From Fimimonas sp963619835 (GTDB lineage Bacteria; Bacillota; Clostridia; Christensenellales; CAG-314), in assembly GCA_963619835.1 (NCBI GenBank), contig CAVEYD010000027.1:1-15726 (forward strand): a stretch of DNA of 15,726 nt, given 5' to 3'. This document shows, one piece after another, positions 1 through 6,015 of this stretch (its first letter is position 1; every line of letters starts with the position of its first letter). Made by a program: the position numbers and the translations under genes. The notes below the pieces were generated by a model that was not told the DNA's origin, searched no databases, and was given only the letters and a program-made list of their open reading frames with translations.

Positions 1-27
1 AAAAACAATCCAAATTTAAGGATTGTT
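1..27 (-). terminator. Rho-independent terminator after rplS
   Basis: A perfect 8-bp stem (aacaatcc at 4-11 paired with ggattgtt at 20-27) encloses an 8-base loop. Read on the minus strand it runs into a T run formed by the last bases of the window. It begins 11 bases after the rplS stop codon, as expected for the end of a single-gene transcript. The stem is AT-rich with only two or three G-C pairs at the loop side, and the T run is cut by the window edge, so its full length is unknown. Confidence 0.75.
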
Positions 28-38
28 TATTTTTGAAA

Positions 39-377
39 TTAGTTGTTTCCTTTAACTTTTGCGGCCTTACCGGTTCTTTCGCGAAGATAATAAAGCTTAG
101 CACGTTTAACATTACCTTTTCTAACAACAATAATGCTATCGATTTTAGGACTGTGAATAGGAAATGTTCTTTCAACACCAACGCCGGACGAAAGGCGTCT
201 AACGGTAAAGGTTTCACGCAAACCACCATGTTTACGAGCAATAACAATACCTTCGTAAGCCTGGATTCTTTCCTTGTTACCTTCAATAACCTTAAAGTTT
301 ACTCTAACTGTATCTCCTACACTAAAGTTAGCTACGTCTCTTAAAGACTCTGTTTCAATTTGCTTAATGATATCCAT
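39..377 (-). CDS. rplS: Large ribosomal subunit protein bL19
   Basis: This gene encodes ribosomal protein L19, a 50S protein that sits at the interface with the 30S subunit. The 112 residues match the family's usual length and pattern: an acidic N-terminal helix (MDIIKQIETESLR), then the SH3-like core with VGDTVRVNFKVIEGNKERIQAYEG, the conserved FTVRRLSSGVGVERTF stretch and the PKIDSI segment, and a basic C-terminus (RRAKLYYLRER-like). The ATG start has a clear GGAGG site 10 bases upstream. In many Firmicutes rplS follows trmD directly. Here it stands alone downstream of yraN, with its own promoter at 462-490, a GC-rich leader and a terminator. That suggests control independent of the trmD operon. 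Confidence 0.98.
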   Translation of the reverse strand: MDIIKQIETESLRDVANFSVGDTVRVNFKVIEGNKERIQAYEGIVIARKHGGLRETFTVRRLSSGVGVERTFPIHSPKIDSIIVVRKGNVKRAKLYYLRERTGKAAKVKGNN

Positions 378-458
378 CTGACTTTTCCTCCAAAATATTT
401 TTTTTGTTAACTAAGCGTTCATAAACGTCTGCGCCAGAGGACCGCCCGAAGTCACTTA
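378..458 (-). promoter_or_regulatory. Structured 5' leader of rplS (candidate L19 leader)
   Basis: The transcribed leader holds a GC-rich block (about 421-455) that stands out from very AT-rich flanks. Visible pairings on the minus strand are TAAG at 458-455 with CTTA at 415-412 as a closing helix, TCTG-GCG-CAGA as an inner hairpin, and CGTT-TATG-AACG as a second hairpin. The block ends just before an A-run and the GGAGG ribosome binding site. Firmicutes are known to carry an autoregulatory L19 leader RNA ahead of rplS, and position and form fit. I could not run a covariance search, so the assignment is inference. If transcription starts near 455, part of the outermost helix would be lost. 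Confidence 0.4.
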
Positions 459-461
459 TAT

Positions 462-490
462 ATACTACCACATCTCGTTACAACATGCAA
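462..490 (-). promoter_or_regulatory. Sigma-A-type promoter of rplS
   Basis: On the minus strand TTGCAT (490-485) is followed after exactly 17 bases by TAGTAT (467-462), preceded by a TG dinucleotide. The predicted start is near 455, giving a leader of about 78 bases. It lies in the 235-base gap between the end of the yraN frame and rplS. I saw no convincing terminator for the upstream operon in that gap, so some readthrough into rplS is possible. Confidence 0.55.
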
Positions 491-612
491 CAATTTTAAC
501 ACGATTTTCAAAATTTTTTATCTAAAATTAGACAACAAAATCCAATTTCAATACACTATGACAGTAATAGTAAATTATGAAGTATAAATTTTGATAATTA
601 CAATTGAGAAAA

Positions 613-955
613 TTAACCTCTAAAGGCATCTTTTAGCAGATTTATCTGTTCCGGATACACTTCAACCACATCGAACCTAATTTGAACCAACCAACTTGTT
701 TTTAACAAGCCAATGTTCTGCGCACCTAATAATGGTTTTTTGTTTTGTTGAAGTTACCGCTTCTCTAGGTTCGCCAAAGCAATCCGATTGTCTACTTTTC
801 ACTTCGACAAAAACAATAAAATCCCCGTCTTTAGCAATAATGTCTATTTCGCCATAATTACAAAAAAAGTTCCTTTGTAAAATTTTATATTTTTGTTTTT
901 TTAAATATTCGGTGGCCTTTTGCTCTCCCTTCACGCCAAGTAAATGAGTGTTCAT
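613..955 (-). pseudogene. yraN: YraN/UPF0102 family protein, frameshifted near the C-terminus
   Basis: YraN proteins are small, restriction-endonuclease-fold proteins of unproven function, usually 110-130 residues. The N-terminal part is intact: GVKGEQKATEYLKKQKYKILQRN, then the core GEIDIIAKDGDFIVFVEVKSR with the acidic and Lys residues typical of the nuclease-like site (E36, D38, E51, K53). The frame stops at 677-679 after 92 residues. The missing C-terminus lies in the next frame and reads QIRFDVVEVYPEQ, then INLLKDAFRG, and a stop at 613-615. This is the conserved family ending. The break sits on a tandem AACC AACC AAC run (685-695 on the plus strand). Removing one 4-bp unit restores one frame of about 111 residues. 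The ATG overlaps the rnhB stop as ATGA. It may be a real slippage mutation, a strain variant or a sequencing error. Function is unclear. Confidence 0.85.
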
Positions 956-1548
956 ACTTCAACAAAATGTCCTATAAAGCTTTTTCTATGTATTGGACAA
1001 GGACCAAATTCCTTAAGAAGTGCTATGTGTTCCGCAGTTCCGTACCCCTTATGTTTTGCAAAATTATACTGTGGATAAATTTTGTCATACTCCACCATCA
1101 ATCTGTCTCTTGTAACCTTAGCAACGATACTTGCGGCAGCTATGCTGTAAGAAAGCGCATCACCGTGAATAATTGATAGCGTTCTAACCGGAATGTTTAG
1201 CTTTACCGCATCAATAAGTACACAATCTACTTCTTTAAAGCCATTTATGCAATCAATCATTCCTTTCTTTGTAGCATTTAAAATATTTTCTTTATCAATG
1301 CACAAATTATCTATAATCGATATCTGTACACTTTTGGCATTTTCCATTATTTTATCAAAAAGCAAATCTCTTTTCTTAGCAGAAAGTTTTTTGCTATCAT
1401 TTATACCATCGATAATATCTTCACTATCCAATGGCATAATAACTCCGGCCACAACAACTGGACCGGCAAGAGGTCCGCGTCCGGCCTCATCGATTCCTGC
1501 GATATTAGTCAATCCTTGTGCTAAAAGCTGATTTTCATAATCAAACAT
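952..1548 (-). CDS. rnhB: Ribonuclease HII
   Basis: RNase HII cuts the RNA strand of RNA/DNA hybrids and removes single ribonucleotides from DNA. The 198-residue protein has the family motifs in order: GIDEAGRGPLAGPVV (18-32, with metal ligands D20 and E21), DSKKLS (51-56), LIDA (D113), GD then SIAAASIVAKVTRD (D130 onward) and KHKGYGT (165-171). I chose the ATG at 1548 because an AAAGGTG site lies 5 bases upstream. A longer frame from a TTG at 1575 lacks any ribosome binding site and adds residues outside the family. The gene starts 36 bases after rbgA, and its TGA overlaps the yraN ATG by four bases, which suggests translational coupling. Confidence 0.96.
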   Translation of the reverse strand: MFDYENQLLAQGLTNIAGIDEAGRGPLAGPVVVAGVIMPLDSEDIIDGINDSKKLSAKKRDLLFDKIMENAKSVQISIIDNLCIDKENILNATKKGMIDCINGFKEVDCVLIDAVKLNIPVRTLSIIHGDALSYSIAAASIVAKVTRDRLMVEYDKIYPQYNFAKHKGYGTAEHIALLKEFGPCPIHRKSFIGHFVEV

Positions 1549-1584
1549 AAAAACACCTTTATTAAAAATAATCAATGCACAAAT

Positions 1585-2427
1585 TTATTTTTGTGGAACA
1601 TCCAAAGTAATTCTACCGATTTTGCCTTTTCTAAAATCATCCAAGATTGCCTTAGAACATCTTTCTTCATCTATTTCTCCGCCACGAATCAACAATCCAC
1701 GTTTTTTTCCAATATTTTCAAAAACTTTTTGATTGTCAGAAAGGTCGGTAATGCTATATCTATCTTTTAAAAGCTGTGGATATTGTTCTGAGAGCTCATC
1801 AATTAAAGCAAGAGCAACTTCATGCAAATCAACAATATCATCTTTAATGCTACCGATAAAACATAGTCTTCTTGCGACAATATCGTTATCAAACTTTGGC
1901 CAAAGAGTACCCGGAGTGTCCAGCAGTTCTATTCCATTTTGAAGCCTTACCCACTGTTTTCCTTTTGTCACACCGGGTTTATCGCCCGTTACCACAGCTT
2001 TGCGACCCGAAAGACAGTTTATTAATGTAGACTTACCACAATTCGGAACGCCTATTATCAAAAATCTAACAGGTCTAAAAACGCCTTTTTTCTGAATTTT
2101 TTGACGCAACTGTTCAGTTGCCAAATAAAAAGCAGAAACAATTTTTCCGGCTTCAGCTGATGCCGTTGCAGTTACTTTGACGTAAGCCATGTCGTTCTTC
2201 GAAAACCAATCACACCAAAGTTTTACTTTTTCGCTATCAGCCAAATCGCATTTGTTCAAAATAAACACGCAAGGCTTATCTCCGATTATTTTATCAAAAC
2301 TCGGATTAAAACAAGATAATGGAGCCCTTGCATCTAACACATATCCAATGGCATCAATTATTTTAACATTTTCATCCATCATACGCAAGGCTTTTGTCAT
2401 ATGACCGGGAAACCACTGAATATTCAT
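1585..2427 (-). CDS. rbgA: Ribosome biogenesis GTPase RbgA (YlqF)
   Basis: RbgA is a GTPase needed for late assembly of the 50S subunit in Firmicutes. The 280-residue length matches the B. subtilis protein. The G motifs appear in the circularly permuted order typical of the YlqF/YawG family: G4 NKCD (58-61) comes first, then G1 GVPNCGKST (126-134), a G2 threonine in PGVTKGKQW (154) and G3 DTPG (170-173). The N-terminal WFPGHM motif carries the conserved His9 implicated in GTP hydrolysis. The C-terminal part is the helical RNA-binding region. The ATG overlaps the trmD stop by four bases (ATGA), with GGAGG inside the end of trmD, so the two are probably translationally coupled. Confidence 0.96.
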   Translation of the reverse strand: MNIQWFPGHMTKALRMMDENVKIIDAIGYVLDARAPLSCFNPSFDKIIGDKPCVFILNKCDLADSEKVKLWCDWFSKNDMAYVKVTATASAEAGKIVSAFYLATEQLRQKIQKKGVFRPVRFLIIGVPNCGKSTLINCLSGRKAVVTGDKPGVTKGKQWVRLQNGIELLDTPGTLWPKFDNDIVARRLCFIGSIKDDIVDLHEVALALIDELSEQYPQLLKDRYSITDLSDNQKVFENIGKKRGLLIRGGEIDEERCSKAILDDFRKGKIGRITLDVPQK

Positions 2428-3098
2428 TTTTCCTCCAATAAATCGGGCCTATTTTTTTTTGTAATTTCTAACGATTTCTCGTAACGCCATTTATCAATGT
2501 TTGCATGATTTCCGCTAATAAGTACATCCGGAACATTCATTCCCAAATATTCTTGCGGACGTGTATATTGCGGATATTCCAATAGACCGTTCGAAAACGA
2601 TTCTTCAACAGTTGATTGACTGTTTCCAAGCACATCCGGAACATATCTCAAGATGCAATCAATCAATGCCATAGCAGGAATTTCACCACCACTCAAAACA
2701 TAATCTCCGATAGAAATTTCAAGATCGATGTCTAAATCGAGCACGCGTTGATCAACACCCTCATAGTGTCCGCACAGCAAAAGCAAATTTTCGCATTTAG
2801 AAAGATCCTCAACCATTTTTTGGTTTAACCTTACCCCTCGCGGAGAGAGATAAATGCGCTTAGCTTGTCTATTTGGATCGACAGAAACGATGCAATCATG
2901 AATAGGTTGAGGCGTCATCACCATTCCTGCCCCACCGCCAAAAGGCGTATCGTCGGTTTTTTTATGTTTATCTTTAGAGTAATCTCTTATATTATGTATA
3001 TTTAGACTGAAAATTCCCTTTTCTTTGGCTTTTCCAATTAAAGATGCATCCAATGCACAAAACATTTCAGGGAAAAGTGTTAGTACATCAATCTTCAT
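2424..3098 (-). CDS. trmD: tRNA (guanine(37)-N1)-methyltransferase TrmD
   Basis: TrmD methylates G37 next to the anticodon with S-adenosylmethionine and prevents +1 frameshifting. The 224-residue protein has the SPOUT trefoil-knot motifs: DDTPFGGGAGMVM (49-61), YLSPRG (83-88), LLLLCGHYEGVDQR (105-118), SIGDYVLSGGE (129-139) and SFSNGLLEYPQYTRP (167-181). I chose the ATG at 3098, which gives the standard MKIDVLTLFPEMF start and has GGAGG 9 bases upstream. A frame beginning at 3128 adds ten unlikely residues. The gene overlaps the 3' end of rimM by 11 bases. The residue before SF, an Asp in E. coli (D169), is Glu here. From memory this exchange also occurs in other clostridial TrmDs, so it need not signal loss of activity. 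Confidence 0.97.
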   Translation of the reverse strand: MKIDVLTLFPEMFCALDASLIGKAKEKGIFSLNIHNIRDYSKDKHKKTDDTPFGGGAGMVMTPQPIHDCIVSVDPNRQAKRIYLSPRGVRLNQKMVEDLSKCENLLLLCGHYEGVDQRVLDLDIDLEISIGDYVLSGGEIPAMALIDCILRYVPDVLGNSQSTVEESFSNGLLEYPQYTRPQEYLGMNVPDVLISGNHANIDKWRYEKSLEITKKNRPDLLEEK

Positions 3099-3585
3099 AA
3101 ACACAAACCTCCGAAAATCTTTTGTCATCTATTGTAATTTTTTTGCAATCAATGTTTACACTCACAATTAAATCTTTCAAAAATGGAAAAGAAAATTCTT
3201 TTTCTCCGTCTGTGCAAACAATAACATCTGCAGCACCATATTGCAAAATTTCCTTTATCTCGCCGTATGTTTTAGTTTGTGACACAACCCTACATCCAAC
3301 TAAGTCATCAATAAAATACCTACTACTAGGCAAAACTATGTCTGTCTTTTCGGCATAAACATCAAAGTTTTTAAGATTATCTGCCGAATTTCGATCAACA
3401 ATTTGTGCAAACTTAATAAAAAGGAATGTTCCGTCGCTTCTCATTCTTTCGATAGAATACGGTTTATTCGATATGTATAATTCTTTTGTCTTTTTAAGCA
3501 TGTCAAAGTTATCCAAAAGACAACTAACCTTAACTTCTCCTTTAATTCCTTGTGACTTAAGAACTTTACCTATTTTAATCAGCAT
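3088..3585 (-). CDS. rimM: 16S rRNA processing / 30S maturation factor RimM
   Basis: RimM helps mature the 3' domain of the 30S subunit and binds ribosomal protein S19. The 165 residues show both family domains. The N-terminal RimM barrel begins with IGKVLKSQGIKGEVKV (4-19). The C-terminal PRC barrel starts around 88 with SSRYFIDDLVGCRVV and continues through YGEIKEILQYGAADVIV and FSFPFLKDLI. Sequence conservation is modest, as is normal for this family, but the position between khpA and trmD is canonical. The ribosome binding site is a weak GGGTG. The gene lies downstream of a strong hairpin (3613-3638), and its end overlaps trmD. Confidence 0.94.
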   Translation of the reverse strand: MLIKIGKVLKSQGIKGEVKVSCLLDNFDMLKKTKELYISNKPYSIERMRSDGTFLFIKFAQIVDRNSADNLKNFDVYAEKTDIVLPSSRYFIDDLVGCRVVSQTKTYGEIKEILQYGAADVIVCTDGEKEFSFPFLKDLIVSVNIDCKKITIDDKRFSEVCVYED

Positions 3586-3612
3586 ATCACACCCAAATTT
3601 TATTATAACAAA

Positions 3613-3638
3613 TATGCCACAAGAAAACTTGTGGCATA
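3613..3638 (-). promoter_or_regulatory. Perfect 11-bp hairpin between khpA and rimM (possible attenuator or processing site)
   Basis: The arms tatgccacaag and cttgtggcata pair perfectly over 11 bp with a 4-base loop (TTTT on the minus strand). It lies in the 75-base gap between the khpA stop and the rimM start. On the minus strand it is followed by TTTGTTATAATAAAA, a poor T tract. A partial terminator, RNase processing site or 3'-end stabiliser that sets the rpsP-khpA to rimM-trmD ratio is therefore more likely than a full terminator. Confidence 0.5.
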
Positions 3639-3660
3639 AAACATTGTCAATAAACGCAAA

Positions 3661-3891
3661 CTAATCTTCAATTTCGATATTATATCTTACGCCTTCTTTA
3701 ATACCAACGGCTTTAGCTATGGTTCTAATAGACATAGCAATTTTTCCTTGCTTGCCAATAACCTTTCCCATATCACCTTCAGCAACACGTATAGATATTT
3801 TTTCAACACCGTCTTCGCTTGTTTGTGTAATATTCACAGATTCTTTGTCGTCAACAAGTTGTTCAACAATATACTTTACAAGTTCCAACAT
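3661..3891 (-). CDS. khpA: KH-domain RNA-binding protein KhpA (YlqC)
   Basis: KhpA is a small single-KH-domain RNA-binding protein. In streptococci and other Firmicutes it pairs with KhpB and influences sRNA/mRNA levels and cell size. The 76 residues are almost entirely one KH domain, with the diagnostic GKVIGKQGKIA loop (GxxG) at about 42-52 and the following helix SIRTIAKAVG. An acidic strand at the C-terminus (YNIEIED) closes the domain. The start has a GAGG site 8 bases upstream. It begins 12 bases after rpsP, and the rpsP-khpA-rimM order is the standard one in Firmicutes. It would act in the cytoplasm. Confidence 0.95.
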   Translation of the reverse strand: MLELVKYIVEQLVDDKESVNITQTSEDGVEKISIRVAEGDMGKVIGKQGKIAMSIRTIAKAVGIKEGVRYNIEIED

Positions 3892-3903
3892 ATAGTGCCT
3901 CTG

Positions 3904-4164
3904 TTAGTCCTTATTGACTTTTTTTGCTTCGATAACGTTTTCACGAACTAACAAAGTTTTAACGGTTTCAGTAGGTTGTACACCGTTTGCAATCCACTTT
4001 TTAGCTTTTTCAACATCAAGTTTAAGTTCCTCGCTAACGGGATTGTATGTTCCGACAAGGTCCACATATTGTCCGTCACGTGCTTTGTGTGAATCAATTA
4101 CCACAACACGATAAAAAGGACTTTTCTTGTCTCCCAATCTTGTTAATCTCATTTTTACTGCCAT
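3904..4164 (-). CDS. rpsP: Small ribosomal subunit protein bS16
   Basis: Ribosomal protein S16 is an early-binding protein of the 30S body. The 86 residues start with the family signature AVKMRLTRLGDKKSPFYRVVV and continue with D(S)HKARDGQYVDLVGTYNP, followed by the lysine-rich helix KAKKWIANGVQPTETVKTLL. Length is typical. A GGAGG site precedes the ATG by 9 bases. It follows ffh after a 70-base gap, in which I saw no convincing promoter, and precedes khpA by 12 bases. It is probably cotranscribed with ylxM-ffh. Confidence 0.98.
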   Translation of the reverse strand: MAVKMRLTRLGDKKSPFYRVVVIDSHKARDGQYVDLVGTYNPVSEELKLDVEKAKKWIANGVQPTETVKTLLVRENVIEAKKVNKD

Positions 4165-4234
4165 TTTTATATTCCTCCAAATATTTTTTATATAGAAATC
4201 TGATTGTTCAGTTTTCGCCTAAATTTACAACCTT

Positions 4235-5545
4235 TTAAAAAGGAAGTTTTTTGTTTTTCATAACACGTTTCATCATATCACGTGTTTGCTCAAATTGTTT
4301 TATCAATCTGTTGACATCTTGAACTTCCGTCCCCGATCCCAAGGCAATCCTTTTACGACGAGAGTAATTAAGCAATTTCGGATTTACACGTTCTTCTTTT
4401 GTCATCGATTGAATAATCGCTTTCTGTTTAGATAGTTGCTTTTCGTCAACTTTTTTTCCGTCAAGTTTAAGCTTGCTTGCGCCCGGTATCATTCCGACAA
4501 GGTCATTCAAATCTCCCATTTTGCCAATTTGTTCAAACTGCGACAAATAGTCATTCAAATCAAACGACGACTCACGGAGTTTTTTTGCCATTGCAGTTGC
4601 TTGCTCCTCATCGATGGCAAGTTGTGCTTTTTCAATAAGCGTTAAAACGTCGCCCATTCCCAAAATACGGCTTGCCATTCTGTCTGGATAAAATGGCTCC
4701 AAGTCTTCAGGTTTTTCTCCAATTCCTGCGAACTTAATTGGCTTACCGGTTACAGCCTTAATAGAAAGTGTCGCACCGCCACGAGTATCGCCATCAAGCT
4801 TTGTCATGATAACGCCGGTAATATCAAGAGCCTCATCAAATGATTTCGCCACAGTAACAGCATCTTGTCCGGTCATGGAGTCTACAACTAAAAGTGTTTC
4901 GTAAACGTTTACAGCCTTTTTTATGGATTTAAGTTCGTCCATCAACTCAGTATTTATGTGTAAACGTCCTGCCGTATCGATAATAACTGTATCAAAGCCA
5001 TTTTTTTCTGCAAAATTAACACCCTTTTGAGCAATCAGTGTAGGATTACTTTGCCCCATCTCAAAAAAGCCAGCTTTAACTTTTCCCGCAACAATTTCGA
5101 GTTGTTTGATAGCTGCAGGACGATAAATATCATCAGCGACAAGCAAAACACGTTTTCCTTGTTTTTGCAAATACAATGCAAGTTTACCACACATCGTAGT
5201 CTTGCCTGCACCTTGCAAACCACACATCATAATTACAGTCGGAAGTTTAGGAGAAACACCAAGTTTGCTTTGTGTCGAACCCAATAATTGGATCAACTCA
5301 TCGTTTACTATCTTGATAACTTGTTGTCCAGGTGTCAAACTTTTTAAAATTTCTTCACCAATCGCACGCTCGGTAACCTTATTGATAAAGTCCTTTGCAA
5401 CTGTGTAATTTACATCAGCTTCAAGCAAAGCAACACGAACTTCACGCATAGCTTGCTTAATTTCTAACTCAGTAAGCGCACCACGATTACGAAGTTTACC
5501 AAAAACGTGATTTATTCTATCTGTAAGCGAAGAAAAAGCTCCCAA
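4235..5545 (-). CDS. ffh: Signal recognition particle protein Ffh
   Basis: Ffh is the GTPase that, with SRP RNA, binds signal sequences of nascent membrane and secreted proteins and docks on FtsY. The 436-residue protein has the N domain (1-90, including ALLEADVN). The G domain carries GLQGAGKTT (109-117), DDIYRPAA (138-145), DTAGR (190-194) and TKLDGDTRGG (248-257). A methionine-rich M domain follows, containing SRRKRIALGSG, which binds SRP RNA. The start is a TTG (5545-5543) with a strong AAGGAG site 8 bases upstream. No nearby ATG gives a full N domain, so the TTG start looks real and may tune expression. It begins 4 bases after the ylxM stop. Confidence 0.98.
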   Translation of the reverse strand: MGAFSSLTDRINHVFGKLRNRGALTELEIKQAMREVRVALLEADVNYTVAKDFINKVTERAIGEEILKSLTPGQQVIKIVNDELIQLLGSTQSKLGVSPKLPTVIMMCGLQGAGKTTMCGKLALYLQKQGKRVLLVADDIYRPAAIKQLEIVAGKVKAGFFEMGQSNPTLIAQKGVNFAEKNGFDTVIIDTAGRLHINTELMDELKSIKKAVNVYETLLVVDSMTGQDAVTVAKSFDEALDITGVIMTKLDGDTRGGATLSIKAVTGKPIKFAGIGEKPEDLEPFYPDRMASRILGMGDVLTLIEKAQLAIDEEQATAMAKKLRESSFDLNDYLSQFEQIGKMGDLNDLVGMIPGASKLKLDGKKVDEKQLSKQKAIIQSMTKEERVNPKLLNYSRRKRIALGSGTEVQDVNRLIKQFEQTRDMMKRVMKNKKLPF

Positions 5546-5549
5546 AATC

Positions 5550-5855
5550 TTACTCCTTTAGCAATACGCTTTTCACAATACTTTTTGCTTTTTCTATATC
5601 GTTTTCATCCAGCGCTTTTTGCAATTTATCAAAAACTTCCAAATAATGTATGGTCGATTCCCACATTAACAAATTTTTTTCCGCGCTAACGATAGCATCC
5701 CTTACCCCCTGCCTCGAGATACCTATTTCGTCAGATATTTCAGACAAAGAGCAATCACAGTCACAGTACATGTTTAATATATCAAACTGCTTTTTTGTTA
5801 GAAAAGGTGAGTAAACATCAACAAGCCGCGCTAAATAAATTTTATCTACAGCCAT
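5550..5855 (-). CDS. ylxM: YlxM/UPF0122 family SRP-associated HTH protein
   Basis: YlxM proteins are small helix-turn-helix proteins, usually encoded next to ffh, and reported in streptococci to interact with SRP. Their exact role is open. The 101-residue protein has a sigma-region-4-like HTH: LTKKQFDILNMYCDCDCSLSEISDEIGISRQGVRDAI (about 18-54), followed by a helical C-terminal tail. I chose the ATG at 5855 because GGAG lies 6 bases upstream. Longer starts at 5867 or 5954 would place this site and the promoter inside the coding frame. It is the first gene of the ylxM-ffh-rpsP unit, with a strong promoter and an inverted repeat directly upstream. Confidence 0.93.
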   Translation of the reverse strand: MAVDKIYLARLVDVYSPFLTKKQFDILNMYCDCDCSLSEISDEIGISRQGVRDAIVSAEKNLLMWESTIHYLEVFDKLQKALDENDIEKAKSIVKSVLLKE

Positions 5856-5870
5856 ATTTAACTCCATACG

Positions 5871-5892
5871 TGTAAAGCTTTTTTGCTTTACA
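5871..5892 (-). repeat. Inverted repeat across the ylxM transcription start
   Basis: The arms tgtaaagc and gcttta-ca form a perfect 8-bp inverted repeat with a 6-base T (plus strand) spacer. It begins 4 bases after the -10 box and lies over the expected start point near 5889. It ends 8 bases before the GGAG of ylxM. It could be an operator read as DNA, or a 5' hairpin in the mRNA that shields the leader. Only part of the left arm would be transcribed if +1 is at 5889. Confidence 0.6.
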
Positions 5893-5895
5893 TCT

Positions 5896-5924
5896 ATAAT
5901 AAAACGTTTTAAAAACAAAGTCAA
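5896..5924 (-). promoter_or_regulatory. Sigma-A-type promoter of ylxM-ffh operon
   Basis: TTGACT (5924-5919) and TATTAT (5901-5896) on the minus strand are separated by exactly 17 bases, and the spacer is AT-rich. This is close to the consensus. It sits in the 160-base gap between ftsY and ylxM and separates the SRP/ribosome unit from rnc-smc-ftsY. No clear terminator was seen after ftsY, so readthrough probably adds to this promoter. Confidence 0.8.
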
Positions 5925-6015
5925 GCAAAATTGACAATCTTTTTTAAAGACCACATTCTAAAATCTACCGGTAGCAACTTCTAACGTCAGATGACTTTAA
6001 ATATTCAAAAAAAAA

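Noticed and set aside
1549..1575. TTG start for rnhB at 1575
   Set aside because: It has no ribosome binding site. ATG 1548 has AAAGGTG 5 bases upstream and gives the normal RNase HII start.
3602..3607. TATAAT on the minus strand just upstream of rimM as an internal promoter
   Set aside because: No acceptable -35 lies 16-18 bases upstream. The only TTGACA (3650-3645) is about 37 bases away, so I left it out.
5856..5954. Longer YlxM starting at 5954 or 5867
   Set aside because: The extension runs over the promoter, the inverted repeat and the ribosome binding site. ATG 5855 gives the usual family length.
5940..6015. Terminator after ftsY using the small dyads near 5966-5992
   Set aside because: The dyads (for example CTACCGGTAG) are short and are not followed by a T run on the minus strand, so they do not form a credible terminator.
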